A stretch of DNA of 54,019 nt from Candidatus Omnitrophota bacterium (GTDB lineage: Bacteria > Omnitrophota > Gorgyraeia > JABMRJ01): positions 1 to 54,019 of the forward strand of contig JADHWH010000004.1 of assembly GCA_016783555.1 (NCBI GenBank), written 5' to 3'. A program made the position numbers and the translations under genes. Below are positions 27,820 to 37,646 of this stretch, piece after piece; the first letter of the stretch is position 1, and every line of letters begins with the position of its first letter. The notes beneath the pieces are model-generated. The model was not told the DNA's origin. It saw nothing but the letters and a program-made list of their open reading frames with translations, and ran no database searches.

Positions 27820-27886
27820 ACTTGCCAAAACCCATACTCAGAAGACCGCCGCGCTTAACCCATTTAAGTTTTAGGGGAAAGGCAAA

Positions 27887-29596
27887 TTGCGTAACAAAAG
27901 TTATAGATCCCGCCTATATCTTGTTTTTCTCATTCTTATCTCTGTCATGGTGTTTTACATGGCAAGACTCGTCTACATACAGATATCAAAATCCACTCAA
28001 CTAACAGCCTTAGCTGATAATCAGCATAATATTATAATAGAGATAGCGCCGGAGAGGGGCAATATCCTTGACCGGGGTCTGCGCAAGCTGGCCGTTGACC
28101 GTAACGTATATTCGGTATATGCCTCCCCGGACAGGATAGACGATGACATGAATCCCGAATACGCAAAGGCGATCTCTGGCATATTGGATATGGACGAGAA
28201 GCTGATTCTGAAGAGGTTAGAACAAGATAAATCTTTCGTATGGATTAAGAGGGAGATGGAGAAAGAGATATCCGAAGCCGTCGCGAAACTGGAACTCAAG
28301 GGTGTAAAGATAATAAAGGAGCGCAAGAGGTTTTATCCAAACGGATCACTGGCGAGCCATCTTATAGGTTTTACGGGTGTTGACGACGTAGGGTTAGAAG
28401 GGATAGAATTAGCATACGACGGTTACCTGAAGGGCGCGCCCGGATGGCGCTGGACCGTGAGAGACGCAAAGAGGAGGGATATATTATCCGAGGATGTGCA
28501 GTTTATTCCCCCCTCTGACGGGCTCGATGTGGTATTGACTATAGACGAAACCATACAGCATATAGTCGAGACGAAACTCGATGCCGTTTACAAAAAGTAT
28601 AAGGCAGAAGGCGCCTCCATAATAGTAATGGATCCCGCAAACGGAGATGTATTGGCCCTCGCCAACAGGCCTTCATTCGACATAAATGATTTTTCATCTT
28701 CAGAGGCCGATGCCAGAAGGAATAGGGCTGTTACGGATATGTACGAACCGGGTAGTGTCTTTAAGATTATCACGGCTTCGTGCGCCGTAGAGGGTAATGC
28801 GGTAAGCTTGAACCAGGAATTCTTCTGCGAGAACGGAGAATACTACATAGGCGGACGGATCCTCCATGACCATAGCCCGTACGGGACCCTGACATTCAGA
28901 GAGATTATTGAAAAGTCGAGCAATATAGGGGTAACCAAGATTGCCCAGATTTTGGGCCGTGAAAGAGTGTGTGAATTCATTAGGCTATTCGGCTTTGGCC
29001 GGCCTACCGGCATAGATATACCGGGAGAGATAAAAGGGCTTGTGCATCCAGCCAGCAGGTGGTCCGGCGTATCTATCTCCTCCGTGCCTATAGGGCAGGA
29101 GGTAGCGGTTACTTCCATCCAGCTCATATCGGCGATATCAGCAATCGCAAACGGCGGTTATCTAGTAAGGCCTCGGGTGGTCCGCGAGATAAGGGACAAA
29201 GACGGAAATACTATCAAGTCTTTTCCGCCGACAGTAGTATCGCAGATATTATCGCAGCGCTCAAGTGATACCGTGAAAGATATATTGAAGGGGGTAGTGG
29301 AGAAGGGGACCGGAAGGCGCGCCCGTTTAGAGAGATATACAGCTGCGGGCAAGACCGGCACCGCGCAGAAGATCGAACCGGACGGCAGGTATTCCCATAC
29401 TAAGTTCATAGCCACATTCGTCGGATTCGCCCCTGTTGAGGACCCCAGGATTGCCGTGCTTGTAACGGTTGATAAACCCACGCCGGCCTATTACGGCGGC
29501 ACAGTAGCGGCCCCGGTATTTAAAAACGTCGCAGGGGATGTGCTTAAATATTTAAGGGTAGAGCCGGACAGGGTCGAAGAGGCTGTAGAATTATGA
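27887..29596 (+). CDS. ftsI: peptidoglycan transpeptidase FtsI/PBP2-type
   Basis: YEPGSVFKIITA (SxxK), KSSN, AAGKTGTAQK (KTG); TTG start. Confidence 0.94.
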   Translation: MRNKSYRSRLYLVFLILISVMVFYMARLVYIQISKSTQLTALADNQHNIIIEIAPERGNILDRGLRKLAVDRNVYSVYASPDRIDDDMNPEYAKAISGILDMDEKLILKRLEQDKSFVWIKREMEKEISEAVAKLELKGVKIIKERKRFYPNGSLASHLIGFTGVDDVGLEGIELAYDGYLKGAPGWRWTVRDAKRRDILSEDVQFIPPSDGLDVVLTIDETIQHIVETKLDAVYKKYKAEGASIIVMDPANGDVLALANRPSFDINDFSSSEADARRNRAVTDMYEPGSVFKIITASCAVEGNAVSLNQEFFCENGEYYIGGRILHDHSPYGTLTFREIIEKSSNIGVTKIAQILGRERVCEFIRLFGFGRPTGIDIPGEIKGLVHPASRWSGVSISSVPIGQEVAVTSIQLISAISAIANGGYLVRPRVVREIRDKDGNTIKSFPPTVVSQILSQRSSDTVKDILKGVVEKGTGRRARLERYTAAGKTGTAQKIEPDGRYSHTKFIATFVGFAPVEDPRIAVLVTVDKPTPAYYGGTVAAPVFKNVAGDVLKYLRVEPDRVEEAVEL

Positions 29597-31098
29597 TTAA
29601 GCTGGAAAGACTCCTTAACGGTTTTGAGTATGTAAAGAATAGCGCCTCTCGGGATATAGAGATAAATAAGATAGAGACCGATTCGAGGCTTGTAGAAAAA
29701 AGAGACCTCTTCGTTGCCATCTCCGGCAGTGACAAAGACGGCCATGATTATATAGCGGGCGCGCTCAAGCGCGGCGCCGCAGCCCTAGTCATAGAGAAGG
29801 ATTATACAGATAATTCAAGAGATGTAAGCCGCGTAAGGGACCGGCAGCCTTACGTGATAAAGGTAAAGGATTCGAGAAAGGCGCTGGCCTTATTGGCTAG
29901 AAATTTTTATGGCGACCCCTCGAAGGATATAAAGGTCATAGGCATTACCGGCACAAACGGAAAGACCACTATTACATATCTCTTGGAGAACATATTAAAC
30001 GCGGCGGCTTTTAAGACAGGGATAGTAGGGACTATAAGGTATAAAATCGCCGACAGGATAATAGATGCCGGAAATACTACGCCATCTTGTTTAGTCCTTC
30101 AGGGATTGATTAAGGATATGCTGGCGTGCTCTGTGGATTATTGCGTCATGGAGGTCTCAAGCCATGGACTTGATCAGCACAGGACAGATTATATAGATTT
30201 TGATACAGCCCTCTTTATAAACGCCACGAGAGAGCATCTGGATTACCACAAGACGTTTGAAAGATATCTCGATTCCAAGGCGAGGCTGTTTGAGGGATTG
30301 GAGGCCGATGCCGCTTGCGTACTGAATAGAGACGACCCCAATTACCGGTTCTTTAAAAAGGCTTCTTCAACGAAGAGGATAATAAGTTTCGGTATTAATA
30401 AAGATGCGGACGTCTACGCGGATAATATAAAGAGAGATATAAACGGCAGTTCGTTTACCATACATAGAGATAAAGAAAAGGCTATTATAAAGACAAGACT
30501 TATAGGCGCGCACAATATATATAATATGCTAGCCGCCGCCAGCTGCGCCATAAGTGAGGATATAGGCTTAGATAAAATAAAAGAAGGGCTTGAAAAAGTC
30601 GGCGCGATAGAAGGCAGGCTCCAGCTGTTAGATGCGTCTTTGGGTATTAAGATATTTGTGGATTACGCGCACACAGATGATGCCCTGGAGAAGGTGCTTA
30701 CCGCTCTAAAAGAGCTGAAGAGAAAGAAGCTCATAACGGTATTTGGCTGCGGCGGCAACAGGGATAGAGGGAAGCGGCCGAGGATGGGCAGGGTAGCCGC
30801 AACCCTTTCTGACCGCGTAATCATTACCTCTGATAACCCGCGGTTTGAAGAGCCGAATGATATAGTAAGAGATATAATAAAGGGCATAGATAAGGATCTT
30901 AACAATTTTGAGGTGATATTGGACAGGAGAGACGCCATAAAAGAAGCGCTCTCTAGCGCCGAAGAAGACGATATAGTGCTTATTGCGGGAAAGGGGCATG
31001 AGAGATATCAGATAGTTAAAGACAAGAAGATCCCCTTTAACGACAGAGAGGTCGCAGAAGAGTTTATCGAAGAGAAGAGATCTGTTGAGGCATTGTAA
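29593..31098 (+). CDS. murE: UDP-N-acetylmuramoyl-tripeptide synthetase MurE
   Basis: VIGITGTNGKTTITYLLENIL...DYAHTDDALEKVLTAL...FGCGGNRDRGKRPRMG. Confidence 0.95.
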   Translation: MIKLERLLNGFEYVKNSASRDIEINKIETDSRLVEKRDLFVAISGSDKDGHDYIAGALKRGAAALVIEKDYTDNSRDVSRVRDRQPYVIKVKDSRKALALLARNFYGDPSKDIKVIGITGTNGKTTITYLLENILNAAAFKTGIVGTIRYKIADRIIDAGNTTPSCLVLQGLIKDMLACSVDYCVMEVSSHGLDQHRTDYIDFDTALFINATREHLDYHKTFERYLDSKARLFEGLEADAACVLNRDDPNYRFFKKASSTKRIISFGINKDADVYADNIKRDINGSSFTIHRDKEKAIIKTRLIGAHNIYNMLAAASCAISEDIGLDKIKEGLEKVGAIEGRLQLLDASLGIKIFVDYAHTDDALEKVLTALKELKRKKLITVFGCGGNRDRGKRPRMGRVAATLSDRVIITSDNPRFEEPNDIVRDIIKGIDKDLNNFEVILDRRDAIKEALSSAEEDDIVLIAGKGHERYQIVKDKKIPFNDREVAEEFIEEKRSVEAL

Positions 31099-31101
31099 GA
31101 T

Positions 31102-32511
31102 ATGTTTAATATAAGCGATATATTAAAGGCTACAGGCGGAACACTATTATCTAAAGCTAAATCGCGTATGCCTATCCCCGGTCTATCTATCGATTCACGC
31201 AGCATAAAAAAGGGAGAGCTTTTTATAGCCATAAAAGGAGACCGTTTTGACGGCCACGATTTCATAGGCGATGCCCTGAAGAAGGGCGCCTCAGGCGCCG
31301 TCTTAAAGAGAATGCCTGCCGCGAAAATAGCCGATACGCAAATCATAATAAAGGTAAAAGAGACCACAAGGGCGCTGGGCGATATCGCCGCCTTTCACCG
31401 CAGGCGGTTCAACATCCCGGTAATCGGCATAACCGGCTCAAACGGAAAGACCACCGTGAAAGATATGGCATCTTTTATATTAGAGAAGAGATACAATGTC
31501 TTGAAGAACAATGGCACAGAGAATAATTATATAGGAGTGCCGCTTACATTGCTGAGGTTGCAAAAGAGGCATTCGACAGCCATCCTTGAGATGGGCGCAA
31601 ACCACCACGGCGAGATCGACAGGCTTACCGAGATAGTTAGGCCCACTATAGGGTTGATTACGGGTATCGGGCCATCGCACCTTGAATTCTTTAAGGATGA
31701 ACTCGGTGTACTAAAGGCAAAGACGGAGATGGTCCGCAGATTATCAAAAGAGGACTTGGTTATATTAAACGGCGATGATAAACTGCTTTCACGTATAAAG
31801 CCGCGTTGTAAAAAGATAGAGTTCGGACTTAAGGCCGGCAATGACTACAGGGCAACAGATATAAAAATAGATAAGAAGATATCCTTTCTCTTAAACGGCG
31901 TCTACCGCCTTAAGATAAAGACCCTGGGATGGCATAACCTATATAACGCCCTGGCCTCGATTGTTGTCGCGCGTCGTCTGGGAATCGATATGTCGGTGAT
32001 TAAGAATGCGCTTTTGGATTTTAAGACCCCTTCGATGCGCATGGAACTAAAGAGAGTAAAGGGTATAAATATTATAGACGACGCGTATAACTCTAATCCG
32101 CTTTCACTCAAATGGGCGATAGAGACACTTTCGCAATTCAAGACAAAAGGAAGGCGGATATTGGTATCGGGCGATATGCTGGAGCTGGGAGATAAATCCA
32201 AACTTTTTCATACCCTGGCCGGCCGCGCCGTAGCATCTTCGTCAGTAGATAGCTTTATCGGCGTAGGGAGGTTTTCGCGATTTGCCATAGACGGAGCCAG
32301 CCGCGCCGGCATGAAGAGGCAAAGCCTCTGGTCGTGTTCTACCGCAGAGGAGGCATCCGGCGTGCTGAAGAGAGTTGCAAAACGCGGAGATGCGGTATTG
32401 GTCAAGGGATCTCGCGGCATGTGTATGGAGAAGATAATAGAGAGGTTATCAAATGAGGCCATGACTTACGGAGCGCCAAAAGCGCGACGTAAGTCATGTG
32501 GCCGAATTTGA
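31102..32511 (+). CDS. murF: UDP-N-acetylmuramoyl-tripeptide--D-Ala-D-Ala ligase MurF
   Basis: VIGITGSNGKTTVKDMASFIL...NIIDDAYNSNPLSLKWAIETL; C-terminal tail SNEAMTYGAPKARRKSCGRI is encoded by repeat element C. Confidence 0.94.
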   Translation: MFNISDILKATGGTLLSKAKSRMPIPGLSIDSRSIKKGELFIAIKGDRFDGHDFIGDALKKGASGAVLKRMPAAKIADTQIIIKVKETTRALGDIAAFHRRRFNIPVIGITGSNGKTTVKDMASFILEKRYNVLKNNGTENNYIGVPLTLLRLQKRHSTAILEMGANHHGEIDRLTEIVRPTIGLITGIGPSHLEFFKDELGVLKAKTEMVRRLSKEDLVILNGDDKLLSRIKPRCKKIEFGLKAGNDYRATDIKIDKKISFLLNGVYRLKIKTLGWHNLYNALASIVVARRLGIDMSVIKNALLDFKTPSMRMELKRVKGINIIDDAYNSNPLSLKWAIETLSQFKTKGRRILVSGDMLELGDKSKLFHTLAGRAVASSSVDSFIGVGRFSRFAIDGASRAGMKRQSLWSCSTAEEASGVLKRVAKRGDAVLVKGSRGMCMEKIIERLSNEAMTYGAPKARRKSCGRI

Positions 32512-32884
32512 CCCTTGACATTTTGCGTATGAATACAAAATATTATTTCTATATTCTAGAATGCAATGATAATAGAAAATATTATGGCTGCACAAACAAT
32601 TTAAACAGACGTCTTGAGGATCATTTGAAAGGTAAGGTGCAGGCTACTAAGTACAGACAGCCTGTAGAGTTAATTTACTATAAGGAATGTAATTCACGAC
32701 CAGAAGCGTTTAGGCTGGAAATGAAGTTTAAAAATGGAAAGACTAGAAAGAGTACCATAGATAAACTTATCAATTCATTTTCTAAGACAAAATGTCAAGG
32801 GTTTAATTCGCACCTTCATAGAAGAGAAACGGAGGAGATAGAGTTACGAAAAATCAGAGATTTTTCGTAACTCTAGTGCTCATT
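32452..32884 (+). mobile_element. multi-hairpin junction element, copy C, with GIY-YIG ORF in the central loop (murF-mraY)
   Basis: AATGAGGCC...GAATTTGACCCTTGACATTTTG-[GIY-YIG]-CAAAATGTCAAGGGTTTAATTCGCACC...GAGTTACGAAAAATCagagATTTTTCGTAACTC..CTCATT. Confidence 0.85.
32529..32870 (+). CDS. GIY-YIG nuclease family protein carried in the loop of a repeat element
   Basis: MNTKYYFYILECNDNRKYYGCTNNLNRRLEDHLKGKVQATKYRQPVELIYYKECNSRPEAFRLEMKFKNGKTRKSTIDKLI: YYFYIL..KYYGCTNNLNRRLEDH matches GIY-YIG architecture. Confidence 0.9.
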   Translation: MNTKYYFYILECNDNRKYYGCTNNLNRRLEDHLKGKVQATKYRQPVELIYYKECNSRPEAFRLEMKFKNGKTRKSTIDKLINSFSKTKCQGFNSHLHRRETEEIELRKIRDFS

Positions 32885-32886
32885 AA

Positions 32887-33972
32887 ATGTTCTACCATTT
32901 TTTATATTCGTTAAAGGATTACTGGTTCGGGTTTAACGTATTCAGATATATCACCTTCAGGGCGGCATTCTGCGGCGTGACATCATTTCTGATAAGCGTA
33001 ATGGTAGGGCCGTGGATTATAAAGACACTTAAAGGCCTTAATGTAAAGGAGAACGTCTTAAGGAGCGATGCGCCGGCTCTCTATCAATACCATAAGCATA
33101 AAGAGGGAACGCCCACTATGGGCGGTATAATCATAATCCTCTCTTTAGTTGTCTCAACACTCCTCTGGGCCGACCTTACCAATAAGTTCATAGTATTTTC
33201 GCTTTTGACCACATTATGGTTAGGGGCGATAGGTTTTATGGACGATTTCATAAAGTTAAAAGGAAAGTCTAAGGGGTTGAGGGCTGCCGCCAAACTCTTG
33301 GGGCAGGTTACAGTAGCTTTGCTGATCGGCTTAACGCTCTATCTGGATCCGGAATTTGATAATACCCTGATGTTCCCGTTTTTTAAAAATCTTATAATAA
33401 ATTTGGGGATCTTCTATATATTATTCGTGATTGTGGTCATAATCGGAGCGTCAAACGCCGTGAATATAACCGACGGCCTGGACGGTCTTGCGATCGGATG
33501 TATAATAATAATCGCTATAACATACGGCATCATGAGCTATGTTACGGGCCACTTAAAATTCAGCCAATACCTCAATATATTCTATAATCCCCATGCGGGA
33601 GAGCTCGGCGTCTTCTGCGCAGCCATATTGGGAAGCGGGCTCGGCTTCTTGTGGTTTAACGCACATCCCGCTACGGTATTTATGGGGGACACCGGTTCAC
33701 TTGCCCTCGGAGGCGCCATAGGAATGGTAGCCATATTTATTAAGAAGGAATTGCTTTTATTTCTTGTCGGCGGCATATTCGTGATAGAGACGCTTTCGGT
33801 CTTGCTGCAGGTTGCTTCGTTTAAATTAAAGAAGAAGAGGATATTCTTGATGGCCCCATTGCATCACCATTTTCAGTTAAAAGGGTGGCCGGAGAGTAAG
33901 ATAATAATAAGGTTCTGGATAGTCGCGATAGTCTTGTCGCTTCTTACGCTGGCGACGCTGAAACTAAGGTAA
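32887..33972 (+). CDS. mraY: phospho-N-acetylmuramoyl-pentapeptide transferase
   Basis: HKHKEGTPTMGGIIII...NAVNITDGLDGLA...FMGDTGSLALGG...APLHHHFQLKGWPE. Confidence 0.97.
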   Translation: MFYHFLYSLKDYWFGFNVFRYITFRAAFCGVTSFLISVMVGPWIIKTLKGLNVKENVLRSDAPALYQYHKHKEGTPTMGGIIIILSLVVSTLLWADLTNKFIVFSLLTTLWLGAIGFMDDFIKLKGKSKGLRAAAKLLGQVTVALLIGLTLYLDPEFDNTLMFPFFKNLIINLGIFYILFVIVVIIGASNAVNITDGLDGLAIGCIIIIAITYGIMSYVTGHLKFSQYLNIFYNPHAGELGVFCAAILGSGLGFLWFNAHPATVFMGDTGSLALGGAIGMVAIFIKKELLLFLVGGIFVIETLSVLLQVASFKLKKKRIFLMAPLHHHFQLKGWPESKIIIRFWIVAIVLSLLTLATLKLR

Positions 33973-33986
33973 AGAGAAGAGGCCGT

Positions 33987-35354
33987 ATGGAATTGAAGGA
34001 TAAAAGAGTTACGGTGGTAGGATTGGGAATAAGCGGCGAAGCCGCAGCAAAGTTTTTACACGAACATAATGCCAAGGTAAGAGTTACTGACAAAAGCGAT
34101 AATCCACAAGTTCAACAAGACGCTAGAGCGCTTAAGGATATGGGGATAGAGTGCGAATTGGGAGAGCACAGAGAAGCATTTCTTGAGGGTTCGGAGCTTA
34201 TTGTTGTAAGCCCGGGCGTAGATAATAGCGCCCTTCCCGTAAAATGGGCCGATGAAAGAGGTATCCCTGTAATAAGCGAGATCGAGCTCGGATATAGATT
34301 CTGCCGCGCCCCCATTATAGCGGTATCGGGCACCAACGGCAAGTCGACAGTGACATCGCTCATCGGGCAGATGTTTACTGCCGGAGGGAGGGATGTGTAC
34401 ATATGCGGCAATATAGGCGTGCCTTTTACATCTGTAGTTTCTATGGCCGCGCCAGAGGCCGTAGTAGTCTTAGAGATAAGCTCCTTTCAGCTTGAAAGGA
34501 TCGATACCTTCTCTCCCCACATCGCGGTTATGCTTAATATCACGCAGGATCATTTGGATAGATATGCCAATTTCGATGAGTACGCAAACGCCAAATTGAG
34601 ATTGTTCTCGAATCAAAAGGCCGCAGATTACGCAATCGTCAATTATGACCAGGCGAAATTCAAGGATCTATCGGCAAAATCAAAGCTGCTTTATTTCAGC
34701 AAGCGGAGCCTTCCTAAGAAGTTTGAAGGCGTATTCGTAGAGAACGAGGAGCTACTCGTCCGCAGGGATGGAAGGTATATATGGCTTGCCGCCAAAGAAG
34801 AGCTATCCTTAAGCGGTGAGCACAATCTTGAGAACGCCCTGGCTTCGGGGCTTGCCGCTCTTATATCAGGCGTTGAGCCCAATATAATAAAGGAGACGTT
34901 GTGTCACTTTAAAGGGCTCAGCCACAGGTTCGAGCTTGTGGATACGATAAACGGCATAAAATTCGTGGATGATTCCAAGGCGACAAACGTAGACAGCGTC
35001 AAAAAGGCGGTTCAGTCATCGAGTAAAGGTATAATATTGATTGCCGGTGGAAGAGACAAAAGCAGCGATTACAGGATATTGGCAGGGCCTTTAAAGGAGA
35101 AGGTAAAGTCGATGCTCCTTATCGGCGAGGCGAGAGAGAAGATAAAAAAAGCCCTCTCCGGCGCAGTCCCTATATCTTTCGCAGAGTCGCTGGAGGAGGC
35201 GGTTAAGACCGCCTTCGGCAGCGCGAGAAACGGCGATACGGTGCTTCTTTCTCCCATGTGCTCAAGCTTTGACATGTTCAGGGATTACAAGGAGAGGGGC
35301 GAGGTATTCCGCAACGCGGTAAACAGTCTAAAGAGAAGCAATAAGGATGCGTGA
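33987..35354 (+). CDS. murD: UDP-N-acetylmuramoylalanine--D-glutamate ligase
   Basis: IIAVSGTNGKSTVTSLIGQMF...FVDDSKATNVDSVKKAV...LLSPMCSSFDMF. Confidence 0.96.
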   Translation: MELKDKRVTVVGLGISGEAAAKFLHEHNAKVRVTDKSDNPQVQQDARALKDMGIECELGEHREAFLEGSELIVVSPGVDNSALPVKWADERGIPVISEIELGYRFCRAPIIAVSGTNGKSTVTSLIGQMFTAGGRDVYICGNIGVPFTSVVSMAAPEAVVVLEISSFQLERIDTFSPHIAVMLNITQDHLDRYANFDEYANAKLRLFSNQKAADYAIVNYDQAKFKDLSAKSKLLYFSKRSLPKKFEGVFVENEELLVRRDGRYIWLAAKEELSLSGEHNLENALASGLAALISGVEPNIIKETLCHFKGLSHRFELVDTINGIKFVDDSKATNVDSVKKAVQSSSKGIILIAGGRDKSSDYRILAGPLKEKVKSMLLIGEAREKIKKALSGAVPISFAESLEEAVKTAFGSARNGDTVLLSPMCSSFDMFRDYKERGEVFRNAVNSLKRSNKDA

Positions 35355-36438
35355 TATAAGAGTATCTATATTTATGGTGACGGCGGTACTCATCGCTATA
35401 GGGACGGTAATGATATACTCGTCGAGCGCCATCTATGCCTACGAAAAGACGGGTGACAGCCTGCTCTTTTTTAAAAGACACATTCTCTTTTTGGCCGCAT
35501 CCTGCGCGGCCTGCTTTTTATCTATGTCATTTGATTACAGAAGGCTTAGAGAGTATACCCGGGTTATTGCCGTCTCTTGTATAATTCTACTGATATTGGT
35601 CCTTCTCCCTTTACTGGGCAGCCAGGTAGGCGGCGCGCGGCGCTGGTTCAGGATGGCAGGCTTTAGTCTTCAACCTTCAGAGATAGCAAAGCTGGGATTA
35701 ATAATATACCTGGCAGATTTTCTTTCGAGAAAAAAGGCGTATATAAATAATTTCCTGAAGGTATTGTTGCCGGTCTTTTTTGTGTCGGGCGCGGTAATGG
35801 GGCTGATACTTCTTCAGCCTGATCTGGGTACGGTCATTGTGATAGCCGCCTTTACATTGATTCTTCTTTTTTTTGCAGGTATAAGATGGGAGTATATACT
35901 GGGATTATTCTTAAGCGCCTTGCCGTTCTTTTATCTTTTGATATACAGGGTCCCTTATAGGTGGATGAGGATCAAGGTATTTTTAGATCCCTGGCAGGAT
36001 CCCAGGGGAACGGGTTTTCAGATAATACAATCCTTTGTGGCCTTGGGGTCGGGCGGTCTATTCGGCGTGGGGCTCGGGATGTCCAAGCAGAAGCTATTCT
36101 ATCTGCCTGAGGCCCATACAGATTTTATCTTCTCGATTATCGGTGAAGAGCTGGGTCTTATCGGCACACTCTCCGTTACGGCCCTTTTTATAGCGTTGAT
36201 CTGGCAGGGTATGAGGATAGTATTTAAGGCCGGGGATTCATTCGGTAGATTTTTGTCTCTTGGCATAGTATCTATGATTGCGCTCGAAGTCATTATTAAT
36301 ATAGGCGTATCTATAGGCGCGCTTCCTACAAAAGGGTTGCCGCTGCCTTTTATCAGCTATGGCGGGAGCGCACTCTTTTTTCATATGATCGCCATAGGAC
36401 TTTTGTTGAATATCGCCAAGAATAGCGGTAGGCTATGA
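35347..36438 (+). CDS. ftsW: SEDS-family peptidoglycan polymerase FtsW
   Basis: Multi-TM; FSLQPSEIAKLGLIIYLA; AHTDFIFSIIGEELG; LPTKGLPLPFISYGGSAL. Confidence 0.95.
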   Translation: MRDIRVSIFMVTAVLIAIGTVMIYSSSAIYAYEKTGDSLLFFKRHILFLAASCAACFLSMSFDYRRLREYTRVIAVSCIILLILVLLPLLGSQVGGARRWFRMAGFSLQPSEIAKLGLIIYLADFLSRKKAYINNFLKVLLPVFFVSGAVMGLILLQPDLGTVIVIAAFTLILLFFAGIRWEYILGLFLSALPFFYLLIYRVPYRWMRIKVFLDPWQDPRGTGFQIIQSFVALGSGGLFGVGLGMSKQKLFYLPEAHTDFIFSIIGEELGLIGTLSVTALFIALIWQGMRIVFKAGDSFGRFLSLGIVSMIALEVIINIGVSIGALPTKGLPLPFISYGGSALFFHMIAIGLLLNIAKNSGRL

Positions 36439-37538
36439 AGATTGCAATAGCATGCGGCTTAAGCGGAGGGCATATATTTCCGGGTATCGCCCTGGCTTAT
36501 GAGCTGACTAAAAAAAGCGGCAATGATATATTGATGGTGACAAGCCGGAAGAAGCTTGATATCGAGATCTTTGAAAAAAGCGGTTTGCGGTTTGAAGCCG
36601 TGCCGTATAATCCGTTTATCCTTACCCTTAATCCGGTAAAGCAGTTTTTGTTTGTATTAAGATTGGTCAGGGGGGTAAATCTGAGCGTAAAGGTATTGTC
36701 TCGATTTCGCCCGCAGTGCGTCGTGGGCTTCGGCGGTTCTGTGTCAGTGCCTATACTCTTTGCCGCATGGATTCTTCACATACCGCGGATTATACACGAG
36801 CAGAATATCATCGCGGGCCTCGCTAACAGACTGGTATCGCTCTTTGCGGACAGGATAGCGGTGAGCTTCGAGGAGACAAAGAGATTCTTCAACGAGAGGA
36901 AAGTAGTGGTCACGGGAAACCCCGTAAGGAGAAAATTTCTCAATTTAGACAAGATCCATTCCAGAGACAGGTTCGGCCTTGATAAGGAGAGATTTACCAT
37001 ATTTGTAATCGGAGGCAGCCAGGGGGCCGCGGCGCTCAATAATGCCGTGCTGGACGCCCTCGGCATGATGGATTATCAGGAGAAGAAGACTCTTCAGGTT
37101 ATCCATATAGCGGGCAGGGACGCCCAGGGGCCCGTAACAGAGAGGTATCAAAAGGAGAATATAAAATCCAGGATATTTTCATTCCTGGATGAGATAGACA
37201 GGGCGTATACGGCCTGTGATCTCGTAATATCGCGTGCGGGCGCTACGACCATAGCGGAGCTTGCACACTTTGAAAGGCCGTCGATATTGGTGCCGTATCC
37301 CAAAAGAAGAGTCCATCAGGCAGAGAACGCATACTTTCTTTCGGATAATAAAGCGGCCATAACCATTGAAGAGAAAGATTTGAATCCGGTTCAAATTAAG
37401 AATTTGATATTAGACCTTAAAAAAGATAAAAAACGTTTAGAGGATATGGCCTCAAGATTTAAGGGCCTCGGCGTCCGCGACGCAGATCTATTATTGGCAA
37501 GAGAGGTCCTCTCCTTAGGGGAACCAACGAATCCGTAG
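36435..37538 (+). CDS. murG: UDP-GlcNAc transferase MurG
   Basis: ACGLSGGHIFPGIALAYEL...HEQNIIAGLANRL...VIGGSQGAAALNNAV...SRAGATTIAEL. Confidence 0.95.
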   Translation: MKIAIACGLSGGHIFPGIALAYELTKKSGNDILMVTSRKKLDIEIFEKSGLRFEAVPYNPFILTLNPVKQFLFVLRLVRGVNLSVKVLSRFRPQCVVGFGGSVSVPILFAAWILHIPRIIHEQNIIAGLANRLVSLFADRIAVSFEETKRFFNERKVVVTGNPVRRKFLNLDKIHSRDRFGLDKERFTIFVIGGSQGAAALNNAVLDALGMMDYQEKKTLQVIHIAGRDAQGPVTERYQKENIKSRIFSFLDEIDRAYTACDLVISRAGATTIAELAHFERPSILVPYPKRRVHQAENAYFLSDNKAAITIEEKDLNPVQIKNLILDLKKDKKRLEDMASRFKGLGVRDADLLLAREVLSLGEPTNP

Positions 37539-37594
37539 GGCACCCTTAAGTGTAACAGCACCCGTAGGGCACACTTAAGTGTGCCCTACGGGTG
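37533..37594. repeat. 36-bp perfect palindrome (37559-37594) plus upstream half copy (37533-37553)
   Basis: CACCCGTAGGGCACACTTAAGTGTGCCCTACGGGTG; half copy ccgtagggcacccttaagtgt. Confidence 0.95.
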
Positions 37595-37631
37595 TGGATA
37601 AGTGCGGTTAATTATGGATAAGTGTGGATAA
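37593..37631. promoter_or_regulatory. DnaA-box-like 9-mers
   Basis: TGTGGATAA at 37593-37601 and 37623-37631 (reverse complement of TTATCCACA) with a degenerate tATGGATAA between. Confidence 0.45.
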
Positions 37632-37646
37632 CTTTAGGTTTAGGCG

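Noticed and set aside
32496-32528. Upstream ATG for the GIY-YIG ORF (MWPNLTLDILR)
   Set aside because: Lies in the element's left and central hairpin arms; the domain starts naturally at ATG 32529.
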